Source: Arthrobacter sp. PM3 (GTDB lineage: Bacteria > Actinomycetota > Actinomycetes > Actinomycetales > Micrococcaceae). Taken from it: a stretch of 64,000 nt of DNA. Below are positions 41,878-50,746 of this stretch, in pieces; within the stretch, counting starts at the first letter, position 1, and each line of letters starts with the position of its first letter. Under the pieces are notes generated by a model. The model ran no database searches, was not told the origin of the DNA, and worked only from the letters and a program-made list of their open reading frames with translations. A program made the translations under genes and the position numbers. The stretch lies in assembly GCF_003352915.1 (NCBI RefSeq), contig NZ_CP022314.1:1329295-1393294 (forward strand), given 5' to 3'.

Positions 41878-42450
41878 ATGGACTCCCTGCTCATTCCCGT
41901 CCTGATCCTGGTGCTCGTGGCCGCCGGCGTGCTGCTGGTGGTCAGGGCGTGGAGCCGCCGCGGCGAACGTTCCCGGCCGGCAGCCCCGCCGCAGCCGGAC
42001 ACCGACTCCGCCGAGCTGGCCCGGGTGTCGGCCGCCCGGCTCAACCAGGAGCAGCACCGGCGAATCTATGCGCTAATCGCACAGGGGCAGGCTATGGCCG
42101 CCATTAAGGTGTACCTGGAGGCCACGGGCGAGGGCCTGCGGGCGTCCCGGGACGCCGTCGCGGCGATGGCGGCGCACCCCCAGCCGTACCGCGCCCCCGA
42201 GGCTGCCAGCCCGGCCGTCCCGGACGAGGACGACGTGCCGCAGCGCTTCCCGTACCGCTACCGCGCAATTGCCAGCAAAGGCGATGTGACGCGCGAGGTG
42301 AGCAGCAACATGCTCAATGACGAGATTTACGGGCGGATCCGCACCCTGGCCAAGAGCGGTGACACCGAGGCGGCGGCGACTGCGCTGACCCGCCACTCGG
42401 ATATTTCCATGAAGCAGGCCAGGGAGTTCATCGCCCTGCTCGACGACTGA
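41878..42450 (+). CDS. membrane-anchored protein with L7/L12-like helical repeats
   Basis: A 190-residue protein. An N-terminal helix (residues 4-26) anchors it. Then come two similar blocks: IYALIAQGQAMAAIKVYLEATGEGLRASRDAVAAM (about 60-95), and IYGRIRTLAKSGDTEAAATALTRHSDISMKQAREFIALL (about 150-188). Both resemble the I-x-L-x-x-x-G-x-x-x-x-A-x-x pattern of the ribosomal L7/L12 C-terminal domain. A translation role is not implied; the blocks may bind an unknown partner. Coupled to the small membrane gene upstream. Confidence 0.6.
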   Translation: MDSLLIPVLILVLVAAGVLLVVRAWSRRGERSRPAAPPQPDTDSAELARVSAARLNQEQHRRIYALIAQGQAMAAIKVYLEATGEGLRASRDAVAAMAAHPQPYRAPEAASPAVPDEDDVPQRFPYRYRAIASKGDVTREVSSNMLNDEIYGRIRTLAKSGDTEAAATALTRHSDISMKQAREFIALLDD

Positions 42451-42477
42451 GCAGGGCGATGGCCCGGCCGCCGGACG

Positions 42478-43104
42478 CTACTGCCGGCCGGAGATGCCCG
42501 CAAGCAACTGCTCGAACGGCAGCGATTCCAGCGCGGCAGGCTTATGCCGGGACTCTGCGTCCTGCAGCAGGCGGACGAACTCTCCGCCGGCACGGTCCAC
42601 CCGTACCGACAGGGGCGAGCCGCCGTCGTCGTTGTTACCCCAGTCCTGGGGACCGGCGAAGACCGCTGTGGCGGCGATCCGGGTGCGCAGGTAGGTGAAG
42701 AGAGGCCGGAGTGCGAAGTCCAGGACCATCTGGTGCCGGTCCGTGCCGGCGGTGGCCCCGATGAGGACGGCTTTGCCCTCGAGCGACTTGGGGTCCAGAA
42801 CGTCGATGAACGACTTGAAGAGCCCGCTGTAGGACGCGCTGAAGACGGGGCTGACGGCGATCAGGCCGTCCGAGGCCTCGACGCCGGCGATCACCTCGGC
42901 CAGCCGCGGTGCCGCGTAGCCGGTGACGAAGTTGTTCGCGATGTCCACGGCGAGGTCCCGCAGTTCCACGACCTCGATGTCCACGGCGTACCCCGCCGCG
43001 GCCAGCTGCCGCCGGGCCGACGCGGCCAGCTGGTCGGCGAGCAGGCGGCTTGACGACGGGACGCCGAGGCCGGCGGAGATAACGGTGATACGGCGGGTTT
43101 CCAC
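42478..43104 (-). CDS. NAD(P)H-dependent FMN reductase
   Basis: Flavodoxin-fold reductase of 208 residues. The phosphate loop VPSSSRLLADQL and SPVFSASYSGLFKSFIDVLDP are typical of the CE1759/MsuE-like group that reduces FMN with NAD(P)H to serve two-component monooxygenases or quinone detoxification. The start is GTG at 43104 with AGGAG upstream. No partner monooxygenase is adjacent. Confidence 0.82.
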   Translation of the reverse strand: METRRITVISAGLGVPSSSRLLADQLAASARRQLAAAGYAVDIEVVELRDLAVDIANNFVTGYAAPRLAEVIAGVEASDGLIAVSPVFSASYSGLFKSFIDVLDPKSLEGKAVLIGATAGTDRHQMVLDFALRPLFTYLRTRIAATAVFAGPQDWGNNDDGGSPLSVRVDRAGGEFVRLLQDAESRHKPAALESLPFEQLLAGISGRQ

Positions 43105-43240
43105 GGAGTGCTCCTAAGTTGAATCCAGGTCGGCAACGCCACTACATGCGTTTGCATCTACCTGCACAAGCGGCGGCCGCGGGGATTTATTCCCGCAGCC
43201 GCCCGACCCGGCGCTGGCCGGAATCTGGCAGACTGCCTTC

Positions 43241-43663
43241 ATGGCGGAGAACAAGACCCAGGTAACCGGCGCGTCCGTGGACGGGTTCCTCGCCGCCGTC
43301 GGGCATCCGGTCCGGCGCGCCGACGGGCTCCGGCTGCTGGCACTGATGTCCGGGCTCACCGGCCAGCCGGCGGAAATGTGGGGCCCGACGATTGTGGGAT
43401 TCGGCCGCTACCACTACAGGTATGCCAGCGGCCGGGAGGGAGATGCCCCGGCGGTAGGGTTCTCGCCCCGGAAGTCCAGCCTCTCGCTGTACGGCCTGAC
43501 GTGCGGACCGGAGGCGGCGGGACTGCTCGGCGGGCTGGGCAAGCACAAGCTGGGCGCCGGCTGCCTGTACATCAACAAGCTCGAGGACATCGACGAGCAC
43601 GTCTTGGCCGAGCTGGTCCGCCGCGGGTACCGGCACGCCACCACAGTGCTCCACCACGGCTGA
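43241..43663 (+). CDS. DUF1801 (YdhG-like) protein
   Basis: A 140-residue protein with the DUF1801 pattern: MWGPTIVGFGRYHYRYASGREGDAPAVGFSPRKSSLSLY, then KHKLGAGCLYINKLEDIDEHVLAELV. Function unknown; members are small alpha/beta proteins sometimes linked to iron or stress. It stands alone and meets the rplI end across a shared terminator. Confidence 0.82.
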   Translation: MAENKTQVTGASVDGFLAAVGHPVRRADGLRLLALMSGLTGQPAEMWGPTIVGFGRYHYRYASGREGDAPAVGFSPRKSSLSLYGLTCGPEAAGLLGGLGKHKLGAGCLYINKLEDIDEHVLAELVRRGYRHATTVLHHG

Positions 43664-43696
43664 CCCCGAGTTGCGTTGAGGACCCGGTTAAGCGCA

Positions 43697-43747
43697 GAAG
43701 GCCCCCGCTTCCGGTTCCCCTAGGGGCTTCCGATGACGGGGGCCTTC
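43697..43747. terminator. bidirectional terminator between the DUF1801 gene and rplI
   Basis: Perfect 11-bp arms GAAGGCCCCCG and CGGGGGCCTTC enclose an inner CCCCTAGGGG hairpin, between two convergent genes. No T-run on either side. Confidence 0.65.
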
Positions 43748-43791
43748 CGGCCGTACAGGCTGCAGCCGTGAAGACTACCTGCGCTGAGTGA

Positions 43792-44244
43792 CTACTTGCC
43801 GGCGACGACGTCGAGTTCGATCACAGCGGAAACGTCGTCGTGCAGACGGACGTTTGCCTGGTAGGAACCAGTCGACTTGATGTGTGCCGGCAGTTCGACC
43901 TTGCGCTTGTCGATGCGGCCGAGGCCAGCGGCCTCAACAGCGTCGGCCACGTCGCCCTGCTTGACGGTGCCGAACAGGCGTCCGGTAGCGCCGGCCTTGA
44001 CGACCAGCTTGACCGGCTTGGCGGAGAGTGCAGCGGCCTGCTTCTGAGCGTCTTCCAGGGAAGCGTGCTCGCGGGCAACGCGGGCAGCCTTGATGGACTC
44101 AACCTGCTTCTCGCCACCCTTCGACCAGGTCAGGGCGAAGTTGCGGGGCAGCAGGTAGTTACGGGCGTAACCGTCCTTGACCTCGACAACATCGCCAGCA
44201 GCACCGAGACCGGTTACTTCGTGGGTCAGAATGAGCTTTGCCAT
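43792..44244 (-). CDS. rplI: 50S ribosomal protein L9
   Basis: A 150-residue protein starting [20 protein letters not shown] with [20 protein letters not shown]: the conserved rRNA-binding N-domain. The long helix and C-domain ([14 protein letters not shown] region) follow normally. Last gene of the rpsF-ssb-rpsR-rplI operon. Confidence 0.97.
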   Translation of the reverse strand: MAKLILTHEVTGLGAAGDVVEVKDGYARNYLLPRNFALTWSKGGEKQVESIKAARVAREHASLEDAQKQAAALSAKPVKLVVKAGATGRLFGTVKQGDVADAVEAAGLGRIDKRKVELPAHIKSTGSYQANVRLHDDVSAVIELDVVAGK

Positions 44245-44261
44245 GTTAGTTAATCCCTTCC

Positions 44262-44501
44262 TTAGCCGCGGCCAGCGCCGGAGTAAGGCAGCAGAGCAAC
44301 TTCGCGGGCGTTCTTGATTGCCTGGGCGATCTTGCGCTGTTCCTGCACCGTGACGCCGGTGACGCGACGGGCGCGGATCTTTCCGCGGTCGGAGATGAAC
44401 TTGCGCAGCAATGCTACGTCCTTGTAGTCGATGACAGTGATGTCAGCGGCCTTCAAGGGGTTGGACTTTGGTTTGGGCTTACGGAGTTCAGCCTTAGCCA
44501 T
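44262..44501 (-). CDS. rpsR: 30S ribosomal protein S18
   Basis: A 79-residue protein from the ATG at 44501 ([20 protein letters not shown]). [25 protein letters not shown] and the end LLPYSG are standard. It lacks the Cys zinc motif, as expected for the non-zinc form. The ATG is preceded by GGAG. An earlier in-frame start would add about 21 unrelated residues. Confidence 0.96.
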   Translation of the reverse strand: MAKAELRKPKPKSNPLKAADITVIDYKDVALLRKFISDRGKIRARRVTGVTVQEQRKIAQAIKNAREVALLPYSGAGRG

Positions 44502-44524
44502 CGTGGAGCTCCTATTCGTTGGAG

Positions 44525-44546
44525 CCCGTGGATATTGATCCACGGG
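44525..44546 (-). other. perfect hairpin in the ssb-rpsR spacer
   Basis: Nine-base arms CCCGTGGAT and ATCCACGGG around ATTG, 24 bp upstream of the rpsR start, with no T-run. It may be a processing or translational control element that sets S18 output relative to Ssb. Confidence 0.45.
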
Positions 44547-44626
44547 ATGGTGGTGATCCGGCACAGTCCGTGCCCGGACGCCTCGCGGCGTCCCGGCGGT
44601 TTTCGTTGCCGGACCTTAGATGTTGT

Positions 44627-45199
44627 TTAGAAGGGAGGTTCGGAGTCCGGGCCGTTGCCCCAGCCGCCGCCTGCGTTGCTGACCCCGGGCGTCGCCCAGG
44701 GGTCGTCCTGCGCTGCGGACTGGTTGCCGCCCCAGCTTCCGCCGGAGTTGCCGCCCTGGTTTCCACCAGAGTTGCCGCCGAAACCGCCGCTGTTGCCGCC
44801 GCCGAAGCCGCCCTGCCCACCCTGGCCGCCGGAGCGCTGGGTGCGGTTGACCTTGGCATTGGCGTAGCGCAGGCTCGGGCCGATTTCATCGACCTCGAGC
44901 TCGATAACGGTGCGCTTCTCGCCTTCTTTTGTTTCGTAGGAACGGCTCTTCAGCCGGCCGGAGACAATCACGCGCATGCCCTTGGTGAGGGATTCGGCGA
45001 CGTTTTCGGCGGCTTCGCGCCAGACCGACGCGCGGAGGAACAGGGTTTCCCCGTCCTTCCACTCATTGGACTGCCGGTCGAAGGTGCGGGGAGTAGACGC
45101 GATGGTGAAATTCGCTACGGCCGAACCCGACGGCGTGAACCTGAGTTCGGGGTCATTGGTGAGATTGCCGATAACCGTGATAGTGGTTTCGCCTGCCAT
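44627..45199 (-). CDS. ssb: single-stranded DNA-binding protein
   Basis: A 190-residue protein. The OB-fold domain (residues 1 to about 110) starts [26 protein letters not shown] Gly/Asn/Gln-rich low-complexity linker follows (about 115-165), and the protein-interaction tip ends DSEPPF. It binds ssDNA at the fork and recruits repair partners through the tip. Encoded between rpsF and rpsR as usual. Confidence 0.96.
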   Translation of the reverse strand: MAGETTITVIGNLTNDPELRFTPSGSAVANFTIASTPRTFDRQSNEWKDGETLFLRASVWREAAENVAESLTKGMRVIVSGRLKSRSYETKEGEKRTVIELEVDEIGPSLRYANAKVNRTQRSGGQGGQGGFGGGNSGGFGGNSGGNQGGNSGGSWGGNQSAAQDDPWATPGVSNAGGGWGNGPDSEPPF

Positions 45200-45254
45200 C
45201 TACTGCCTCCTTGTGCGTTCCTGCGGGGATGAAGATTGAAAATCGTCGGCTGAA

Positions 45255-45560
45255 TTACTCAGCAACAACCTTCTGCTCTTCGGGGCGGGTGATCTTGGTG
45301 CGCATGATGGTCTCGTTGAGACTCAGCTGGCGGTCAAGTTCCTTGGCGGTAGCCGGCTCAGCGGTGAAGTTCACCACGGCGTAGATACCCTCGGACTTCT
45401 TCTGGATTTCGTAAGCCAGGCGACGGCGGCCCCAGATGTCAACCTTTTCGATGGTTCCACCATCGTTGGTGATGACGTTCAGGAACTTCTGAAGCGACGG
45501 CTCAACGGCACGCTCTTCGACCTCGGGGTCGATGATTACCATCAATTCGTAAGGACGCAT
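45255..45560 (-). CDS. rpsF: 30S ribosomal protein S6
   Basis: A 101-residue protein from the ATG at 45560 ([17 protein letters not shown]). [25 protein letters not shown] is conserved. A full AAAGGAGGTG ribosome site lies about 11 bases before this ATG and directly abuts the in-frame GTG four codons earlier, so the ATG is chosen. S6 pairs with S18 on the 30S platform. First gene of the operon. Confidence 0.97.
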   Translation of the reverse strand: MRPYELMVIIDPEVEERAVEPSLQKFLNVITNDGGTIEKVDIWGRRRLAYEIQKKSEGIYAVVNFTAEPATAKELDRQLSLNETIMRTKITRPEEQKVVAE

Positions 45561-45589
45561 ATGTGAACCCACCTCCTTTGGGCTAAGCG

Positions 45590-45608
45590 GTTACGGCATT
45601 TCCGTAAC
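45590..45608 (-). promoter_or_regulatory. short leader hairpin upstream of rpsF
   Basis: GTTACGG and CCGTAAC arms around a five-base loop lie about 30 bases upstream of the rpsF start. It could take part in autogenous S6:S18 control known from other bacteria, but the known leader motif is not clearly recognisable here. Confidence 0.35.
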
Positions 45609-45835
45609 AGGAGGTTCATTTGCGGTGCCCTGCACTGCCCGGCCGCCGGAACGGAGGCTGGGCGCAGCACAGACTTCACTATCTTAGTGCATCGGAAGGT
45701 GATTCGACGATTCCCGACGCGTCAACGCTAGCCGGGGCCGCCCGGCGTCGGAAACCGGGAAACTGACCCATGTGGAAAACCGCCGCACGTCCGGCGGTCG
45801 GGGAGCGTAAGCACAGTCTGTGCCATGATCTGAAA

Positions 45836-46519
45836 ATGGACACCGACACCGATTCCGCCGCCGTGCCGCCCCCGGTCCGGCGCAGCCGGCTCCGCTTCGC
45901 CGTCATGGTGCTGGTGGGGGTGCTGGCCGCCGGTCTGACCGGCCTGGCCGGCTACTGGGTGGAGGCCCCGGCGGTCGGGTGGGGCTGCGCCGCGGCCTGC
46001 TACGTGATCTGGGTGTGGCTCGTGGTGGGCCGCCTCGGCCCGGCCGAAACCGAAGCGCACGCCACGGCGGAGGATCCGTCCCGCAGCGTCACCGACCTGC
46101 TGATCCTGGCCACGAACGCAGCGAGCCTGGTGGCGGTGGTCGCCGTCGTCATCGATTCGCACAGCAGCAACACCACCACGCGCCTCGGCGGCGGCGTCCT
46201 GGCCCTGGCGTCGGTGGCCTTGTCCTGGCTGTTGGTCCAGACCCTGTTCACCCTGCGGTACGCCGAGCTGTATTACAGCACCGAGCCACGGGCCGGAGCG
46301 GCCGTGGGCGGCATCAGCTTCAACCAGGACGGCCCCCCGCAGTACACGGATTTCGCCTACCTTGCCACGAGCCTCGGCATGACATACCAGGTCTCGGACA
46401 CCGCCCTGGAAAACCACAGCGTGCGGGCCGAGGCCCTGAAGCACAGCCTGCTGTCCTATGTTTTCGGGACCATCATCCTGGCCGCCACCCTCAACCTCGT
46501 GGTCGGGCTCACCGCCTAG
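45836..46519 (+). CDS. DUF1345 membrane protein
   Basis: About 227 residues from the ATG at 45836 (MDTDTDSAAVPPPVRRSRLR). Several hydrophobic helices and the family block FAYLATSLGMTYQVSDTALENHSVRAEALKHSLLSYVFGT identify DUF1345, a four- to six-helix family of unknown role. The frame extends upstream to 45770 without a better start. Monocistronic. Confidence 0.82.
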   Translation: MDTDTDSAAVPPPVRRSRLRFAVMVLVGVLAAGLTGLAGYWVEAPAVGWGCAAACYVIWVWLVVGRLGPAETEAHATAEDPSRSVTDLLILATNAASLVAVVAVVIDSHSSNTTTRLGGGVLALASVALSWLLVQTLFTLRYAELYYSTEPRAGAAVGGISFNQDGPPQYTDFAYLATSLGMTYQVSDTALENHSVRAEALKHSLLSYVFGTIILAATLNLVVGLTA

Positions 46520-46854
46520 GTCGACACGCTGCTGCGCACGCCCGGGTGGGTGCCGCGCCGGCTATGCGAACGGTCCTGCAGCCCCATCTGAGTACACCCG
46601 GGGCCAATTACTCGTGTTTTGCAAACCCTGTACTCGATTATCCGAACTTCCTAGTCCCCGGCTGGGAGCCAAGCTACATTGGCAACAGCGCGGCCATTTG
46701 GTCAGGGATTCCGCTCCAGCCCCGGAGTTTGATCCCTGATCTTTGCTTTGGAAGAAGTATTGGACCGCGGATTAAACGGCTCGGACCGGCTTCATTGCTC
46801 CGAAAGGGAAATGATGCCGGTCCGGGCGGTCTCAGGGGATGAAATGGGGGGTCC
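46520..46854. other. 335-bp gene-free region upstream of the LuxR regulator
   Basis: No credible gene on either strand. The composition shifts here from the very GC-rich core to the more balanced composition of the polysaccharide locus. It must contain the promoter of the regulator at 46855; I see no clear operator or terminator. Confidence 0.5.
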
Positions 46855-49560
46855 ATGGTTCTGTTTGGCCGAGACAAGGAAATCGCCCGTATCCGCGCGT
46901 TGATCCGAAGTGCCCGCGAGTCCGCGATGACGGTCACGGGAAGCCACGGAAGCGGAAAGTCCTCGCTGCTCGCGGAGATTCCGGGATTGCATGAGTACCG
47001 CACAGTCCTCCTCCGCGCCAATATCTCAGAATCGGAATGGCCTTTTTCCGGGCTTACCGCCCTGCTCAACGGGATTGACGATCCCGCGTTGGCGCCCCTC
47101 GCCGACTATGTGGCCACCTCGCCGCGTGGAAGCCTGGAGGCTGCAGACATTTCAACGATGCTCCTGTCCGCGCTCCGGCAATGGTCGGCGGACCGGACGG
47201 TTGTGGTTATTGACGACGCCGAACAGCTGGATTCTGCCAGCCAGGTTGTCCTGGGCTTCCTGGCCCGGCGGCTCGCCGGCACGGGAATTGTGCTCATTGC
47301 AGGCATGCGCGGTGAGGCGCCGGAAAGTCCGTTTGCCAGGCTGGCCACTCTCAGGTTGGAGAACCTGAGCCGCAGCGACACTATAAAAATGCTCGAGGAC
47401 ATGCCTGGACAGGCCGACGCGGCAACAATGCACGCTGTTGCGACGGCTACTGATGGCAATCCGCTGGCATCGATTGGTCTTTTCAATCAGCTGACGCAGC
47501 GCCGGCCGCAGGGAAATTACGCATTTCCTACCCCCCTGCACTGGAACGGAAGCTTCGAACCTGAACTCGCTGCATCAATTTCAGGACTTTCACCGCACGC
47601 GCGCCGGGCACTTGACCTGCTTTCCCTTTCTTACCAGAGCAGCATCACTCTCCTGGAAGAGATGCCCGGAAACCTACGGGAGGGTGTGGAAGAAATTGTC
47701 TCCGCCGGGATTGCTGTCCGCACGGGTTCGTACGTCAGAATTCAGAACCAAATGCTGCGCGCGCACATCTTCTCCGCCCTGCCCCCGGCTGAGAGAACAG
47801 CCCATCACCAGGCGTTGGCTGCGGTTGCCGAAACCGCGGACCGCCAGGCGTGGCCCTGGCACTTGAGCTACACCCCCGGCGTCCGCCGCGACACATCATT
47901 CAGCCTGCTCCGGCATGCCATTGAACTTGTGCGCGCGGGCGAGACGCACTCCGCGGTTGAGTACATCGAGCGTGCCCTGACCATCAATCCCTGGGAAGCA
48001 GAGACGGCGGCGCGGCTGGGCACCGTCGCGGAAGTGCTGTTTAGCAGAGGTGAATTCGTTTATGCGAAGCGCTACTTGGACTGGGCGCAGCGGATTACGA
48101 AGAACCGGGCATTGACGCTGCGCCTTACCGGCCTCGATTTCCAGATAGAGCTGATGAAGGGCAATTCTGTACGGCCGAGCATGATGGTTCGGCTCGTCAA
48201 GGAGTTTGGGCACCATGATCCGGGACTCTCGGCCTGTCTGCTGTCCATCGGCGCGCTGCATATGGTCGAGCGCTGGCAAGTCGAGGATGCCGAGGAACTG
48301 CTGGAGCAAGCGGAACAATTCCTGGGTAACGCCTCCGGCGAGGCTTTGGCTGTGAACCAGCGCGCAAATCTTATGGTTGACGCCGTTAAGGGGCGGCTTG
48401 AGCGGATCTCCCGGGCAGCCGACGCAGGCGTCAGCAGTTCCCCGGCATCGCTGCTGCTCAAGGGGCGTGCCCTGACCTATGCCGAGAATTACGAGGGAGC
48501 CCGCGACCTCTTTTCCCTGGTGCGGAACTTGAGCGCAAGCAGCGATGCGAACTGGAGTGAGACGGCACGATACTTCGCGGCGGACAACGAAATCCGCGCC
48601 GGAAACTTTCGTGCCGCCATTGCCCTAATTGATGAAATTGCCGGTTCGGGAACAAGCCGGCAGTATCACCTTGGAATGCGCAACAACTTTCTGCTCTGGC
48701 GGGCCCATTCTGTCGGGGACACGGTGGAGGCCCAGGTTTGCCTCGCCGAGGCTCAAAAGTTTGTCAGCGCTGACGCGCCACCGCAGACGGCAGCGCAGCT
48801 GTTCGCGTGCCAGGGGCATTTTGCCCTGATGCGGGGTGACCTTGAAGACGCCTGCACCCTCTTGTCCAGGGCTGCCGAGATCGGAACCGGTTTCAGCAAC
48901 CCGGCCCTTCTGCGGTGCGAGGCAGACCTGGTGGAATCACTGGTCAAGTCGGGCCGCCGCCGCGAGGGCGCCCGGGTACTCACTGGGATGGAATACCGGT
49001 CGGCCGGCCTGAAATCCCGGTGGCTGCGGATGGCGGTCTCCCGGTCCCGGGCCTTGGTCGCTGAGGGCGATCAGTCTTTGGAGCTCTTCGTCCAGGCCCT
49101 GAATACGTGGCAGAAGGACGATTCCCTGTTCGAGCGGGCCAGGACGTTGCTTTGTTATGCCGACCGGCTGAAGACGTCCGGCAGGCACAATGACGCCAAA
49201 ACTGCCCTGCTCCGGTCAAAGGCGCTGTTCGAAGAGGCAGGCGCCGCGTCATGGACACAGTCAGTAGACGCGCAGCTGCTCGGTGACCAGCTGCGGGATG
49301 TTCCTCAGATCCAGAGCCCGGTCTTGCCCTTGCTCTCGGACCAGGAGCGCGAACTTGTACAGCTCGTCGCCCGGGGCCGGCGCAACAAGGAAATTGCAGC
49401 ATCCCTGTTCGTGTCCGTCAGAACGGTTGAAGTGCGCCTCACCGCGATATATCGAAAGCTAGGGGTTCAGTCACGCTCCCAGCTGACGTGCCTCGTTTCT
49501 GCCGGAGGACCCGTTCCAGCACCAGCACTGAGCGGCGGGACATCCCCGCTGTCAGTCTGA
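46855..49560 (+). CDS. LAL-type LuxR-family ATPase regulator
   Basis: A 901-residue large ATP-binding LuxR regulator. The AAA/NACHT-like N-domain has Walker A GSHGSGKS at residues 29-36 and Walker B TVVVIDDAEQ near 118-127. A long TPR-like helical middle follows, and a C-terminal GerE HTH (LSDQERELVQLVARGRRNKE...VRTVEVRLTAIYRKLG, about 820-870). ATP and an inducer sensed by the helical region normally license transcription. GGGGGG precedes the ATG. It lies directly upstream of the polysaccharide genes and is the obvious candidate regulator. Codon use is less GC-extreme than in the core genes. Confidence 0.88.
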   Translation: MVLFGRDKEIARIRALIRSARESAMTVTGSHGSGKSSLLAEIPGLHEYRTVLLRANISESEWPFSGLTALLNGIDDPALAPLADYVATSPRGSLEAADISTMLLSALRQWSADRTVVVIDDAEQLDSASQVVLGFLARRLAGTGIVLIAGMRGEAPESPFARLATLRLENLSRSDTIKMLEDMPGQADAATMHAVATATDGNPLASIGLFNQLTQRRPQGNYAFPTPLHWNGSFEPELAASISGLSPHARRALDLLSLSYQSSITLLEEMPGNLREGVEEIVSAGIAVRTGSYVRIQNQMLRAHIFSALPPAERTAHHQALAAVAETADRQAWPWHLSYTPGVRRDTSFSLLRHAIELVRAGETHSAVEYIERALTINPWEAETAARLGTVAEVLFSRGEFVYAKRYLDWAQRITKNRALTLRLTGLDFQIELMKGNSVRPSMMVRLVKEFGHHDPGLSACLLSIGALHMVERWQVEDAEELLEQAEQFLGNASGEALAVNQRANLMVDAVKGRLERISRAADAGVSSSPASLLLKGRALTYAENYEGARDLFSLVRNLSASSDANWSETARYFAADNEIRAGNFRAAIALIDEIAGSGTSRQYHLGMRNNFLLWRAHSVGDTVEAQVCLAEAQKFVSADAPPQTAAQLFACQGHFALMRGDLEDACTLLSRAAEIGTGFSNPALLRCEADLVESLVKSGRRREGARVLTGMEYRSAGLKSRWLRMAVSRSRALVAEGDQSLELFVQALNTWQKDDSLFERARTLLCYADRLKTSGRHNDAKTALLRSKALFEEAGAASWTQSVDAQLLGDQLRDVPQIQSPVLPLLSDQERELVQLVARGRRNKEIAASLFVSVRTVEVRLTAIYRKLGVQSRSQLTCLVSAGGPVPAPALSGGTSPLSV

Positions 49561-50086
49561 AGTTTCGACTGTCCGGCGATGGTGCACACCACATCCACAA
49601 TCCCGCAAATCCCGCATACTTCTCTCCCCCGGACCACATCAAGCACCCGATTCCGGTTCTTGCCGGTCCGTCCGCGCTAGCTTTTTCGTAGGCACACGGA
49701 ATGAACTGCCGAACCGGGTCGCAAGGACCACCGGCAGGATCCGCGAACAATCGGCGCCGCGCCGTTATGGTGCGGCGGGAGAGAAGGTGGGGGATGGCGG
49801 CTTGGCGAGTGGCAGGTCGGGACAGGCAACCCGGAGCGAGCCAATCGGCGTCCGGCATAAAGTTCCGCTTTGCCGGGACCGCGGACACCCATCACAGATT
49901 CAATCCGGTCAATTCCGGCCGGATTGCCGGGCCCGTTGCTGCACAGCGGACCCACGAACAGGGGCTGGCAGCATCCGGCGCAGACGGAACCCTCGCCCGG
50001 ATGCTGCCAGCCCGCCTCAACCCTGTGGCTGCCGGGTGCGCTCCGCAGTCCCGCGCCGGCGTCACGGGCAAGAGGATGGTGAACCA
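49561..50086. other. 526-bp leader region of the second polysaccharide operon
   Basis: No credible protein gene: the open frame at 49701-50090 has no family resemblance. The region should hold the operon promoter and possibly the LuxR regulator's target. The main structure seen is the long hairpin at 49962-50013. Confidence 0.55.
49962..50013 (+). promoter_or_regulatory. 16-bp perfect stem in the polysaccharide operon leader
   Basis: Arms GGGCTGGCAGCATCCG (49962-49977) and CGGATGCTGCCAGCCC (49998-50013) with a 20-base loop, ending 73 bp before the first gene. No T-run follows. An attenuator, an RNA-binding site or a processing element are all possible. Confidence 0.55.
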
Positions 50087-50746
50087 GTGAGCGAGCTCTT
50101 GCTGATCGCCGCCACGGGCCTGGCCCGTGAAGTGCTGGCTACCGTTCGCAGCAGCGGACGATACGACGTCGTCGGATTCCTTGACGACGACGCCGACAGG
50201 ATCGGGACCGACGTGGACGGGGCGCCAGTCCTGGGAACCATCGATGACTCGGTCCATTACACTCACGCTTTCTTCCTGGTCTGCCAGGATTCCGGGCAGT
50301 CCCGAAGGGCGGTGGTTGAACGCCTGAGCGCCTTGGGCATTGGCGCCAACCGCTATGCCACCGTCATGGACCCGGCTGTCCGCATACCTGAAGGATGCCG
50401 GATCGGGCGGGGCAGCATTCTGTTGCAGAACGTAACGCTTACCGCCTCTGTGACCTTGGGTTCGCACGTCGTGGCAATGCCCGGCGTCACGTTCACGCAC
50501 GACGCCGTCGTCGCGGACTTCGCAACGTTTGCCGCCGGCGCCTCTCTTGGCGGCGGGGTGCGGATAGGCCATGCCGCCCACCTCGGTATGAATTCCAGTG
50601 TGCGGGAACGGACGTCGGTGGGAGCCAACGCGGTCGTGGGGATGGGGGCCGCGGTCCTTAGTAACGTGCCCGACGGCGAGACCTGGGTCGGTGTCCCGGC
50701 GCACGGACTGGACCGTGAAGCGTTCTGTTTCGGGGGCGGACAATGA
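50087..50746 (+). CDS. PglD/NeuD-family sugar acyltransferase (copy 2)
   Basis: About 219 residues from the GTG at 50087 (AGAGGA upstream). Obvious paralogue of the gene at 8886-9542: both share the GLAREVL, LDDDA, NRYATV/RRYATV, GCRIGRGS, HVVAMPGVT, DFATFAAG and SLGGGVRIG blocks. The region between residues about 45 and 85 differs most, with FFLVCQDSGQSRR in place of VVVCVGAGAGRAR. It should acetylate an amino-sugar made by the DegT enzyme encoded next, with which it overlaps by ATGA. The C-terminal residues diverge. Confidence 0.87.
   Translation: MSELLLIAATGLAREVLATVRSSGRYDVVGFLDDDADRIGTDVDGAPVLGTIDDSVHYTHAFFLVCQDSGQSRRAVVERLSALGIGANRYATVMDPAVRIPEGCRIGRGSILLQNVTLTASVTLGSHVVAMPGVTFTHDAVVADFATFAAGASLGGGVRIGHAAHLGMNSSVRERTSVGANAVVGMGAAVLSNVPDGETWVGVPAHGLDREAFCFGGGQ

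Noticed and set aside
49701..50090. 129-codon plus-strand frame before the acyltransferase gene
   Set aside because: It overlaps the leader hairpin, has a mixed Arg/Gly composition and no ribosome site.
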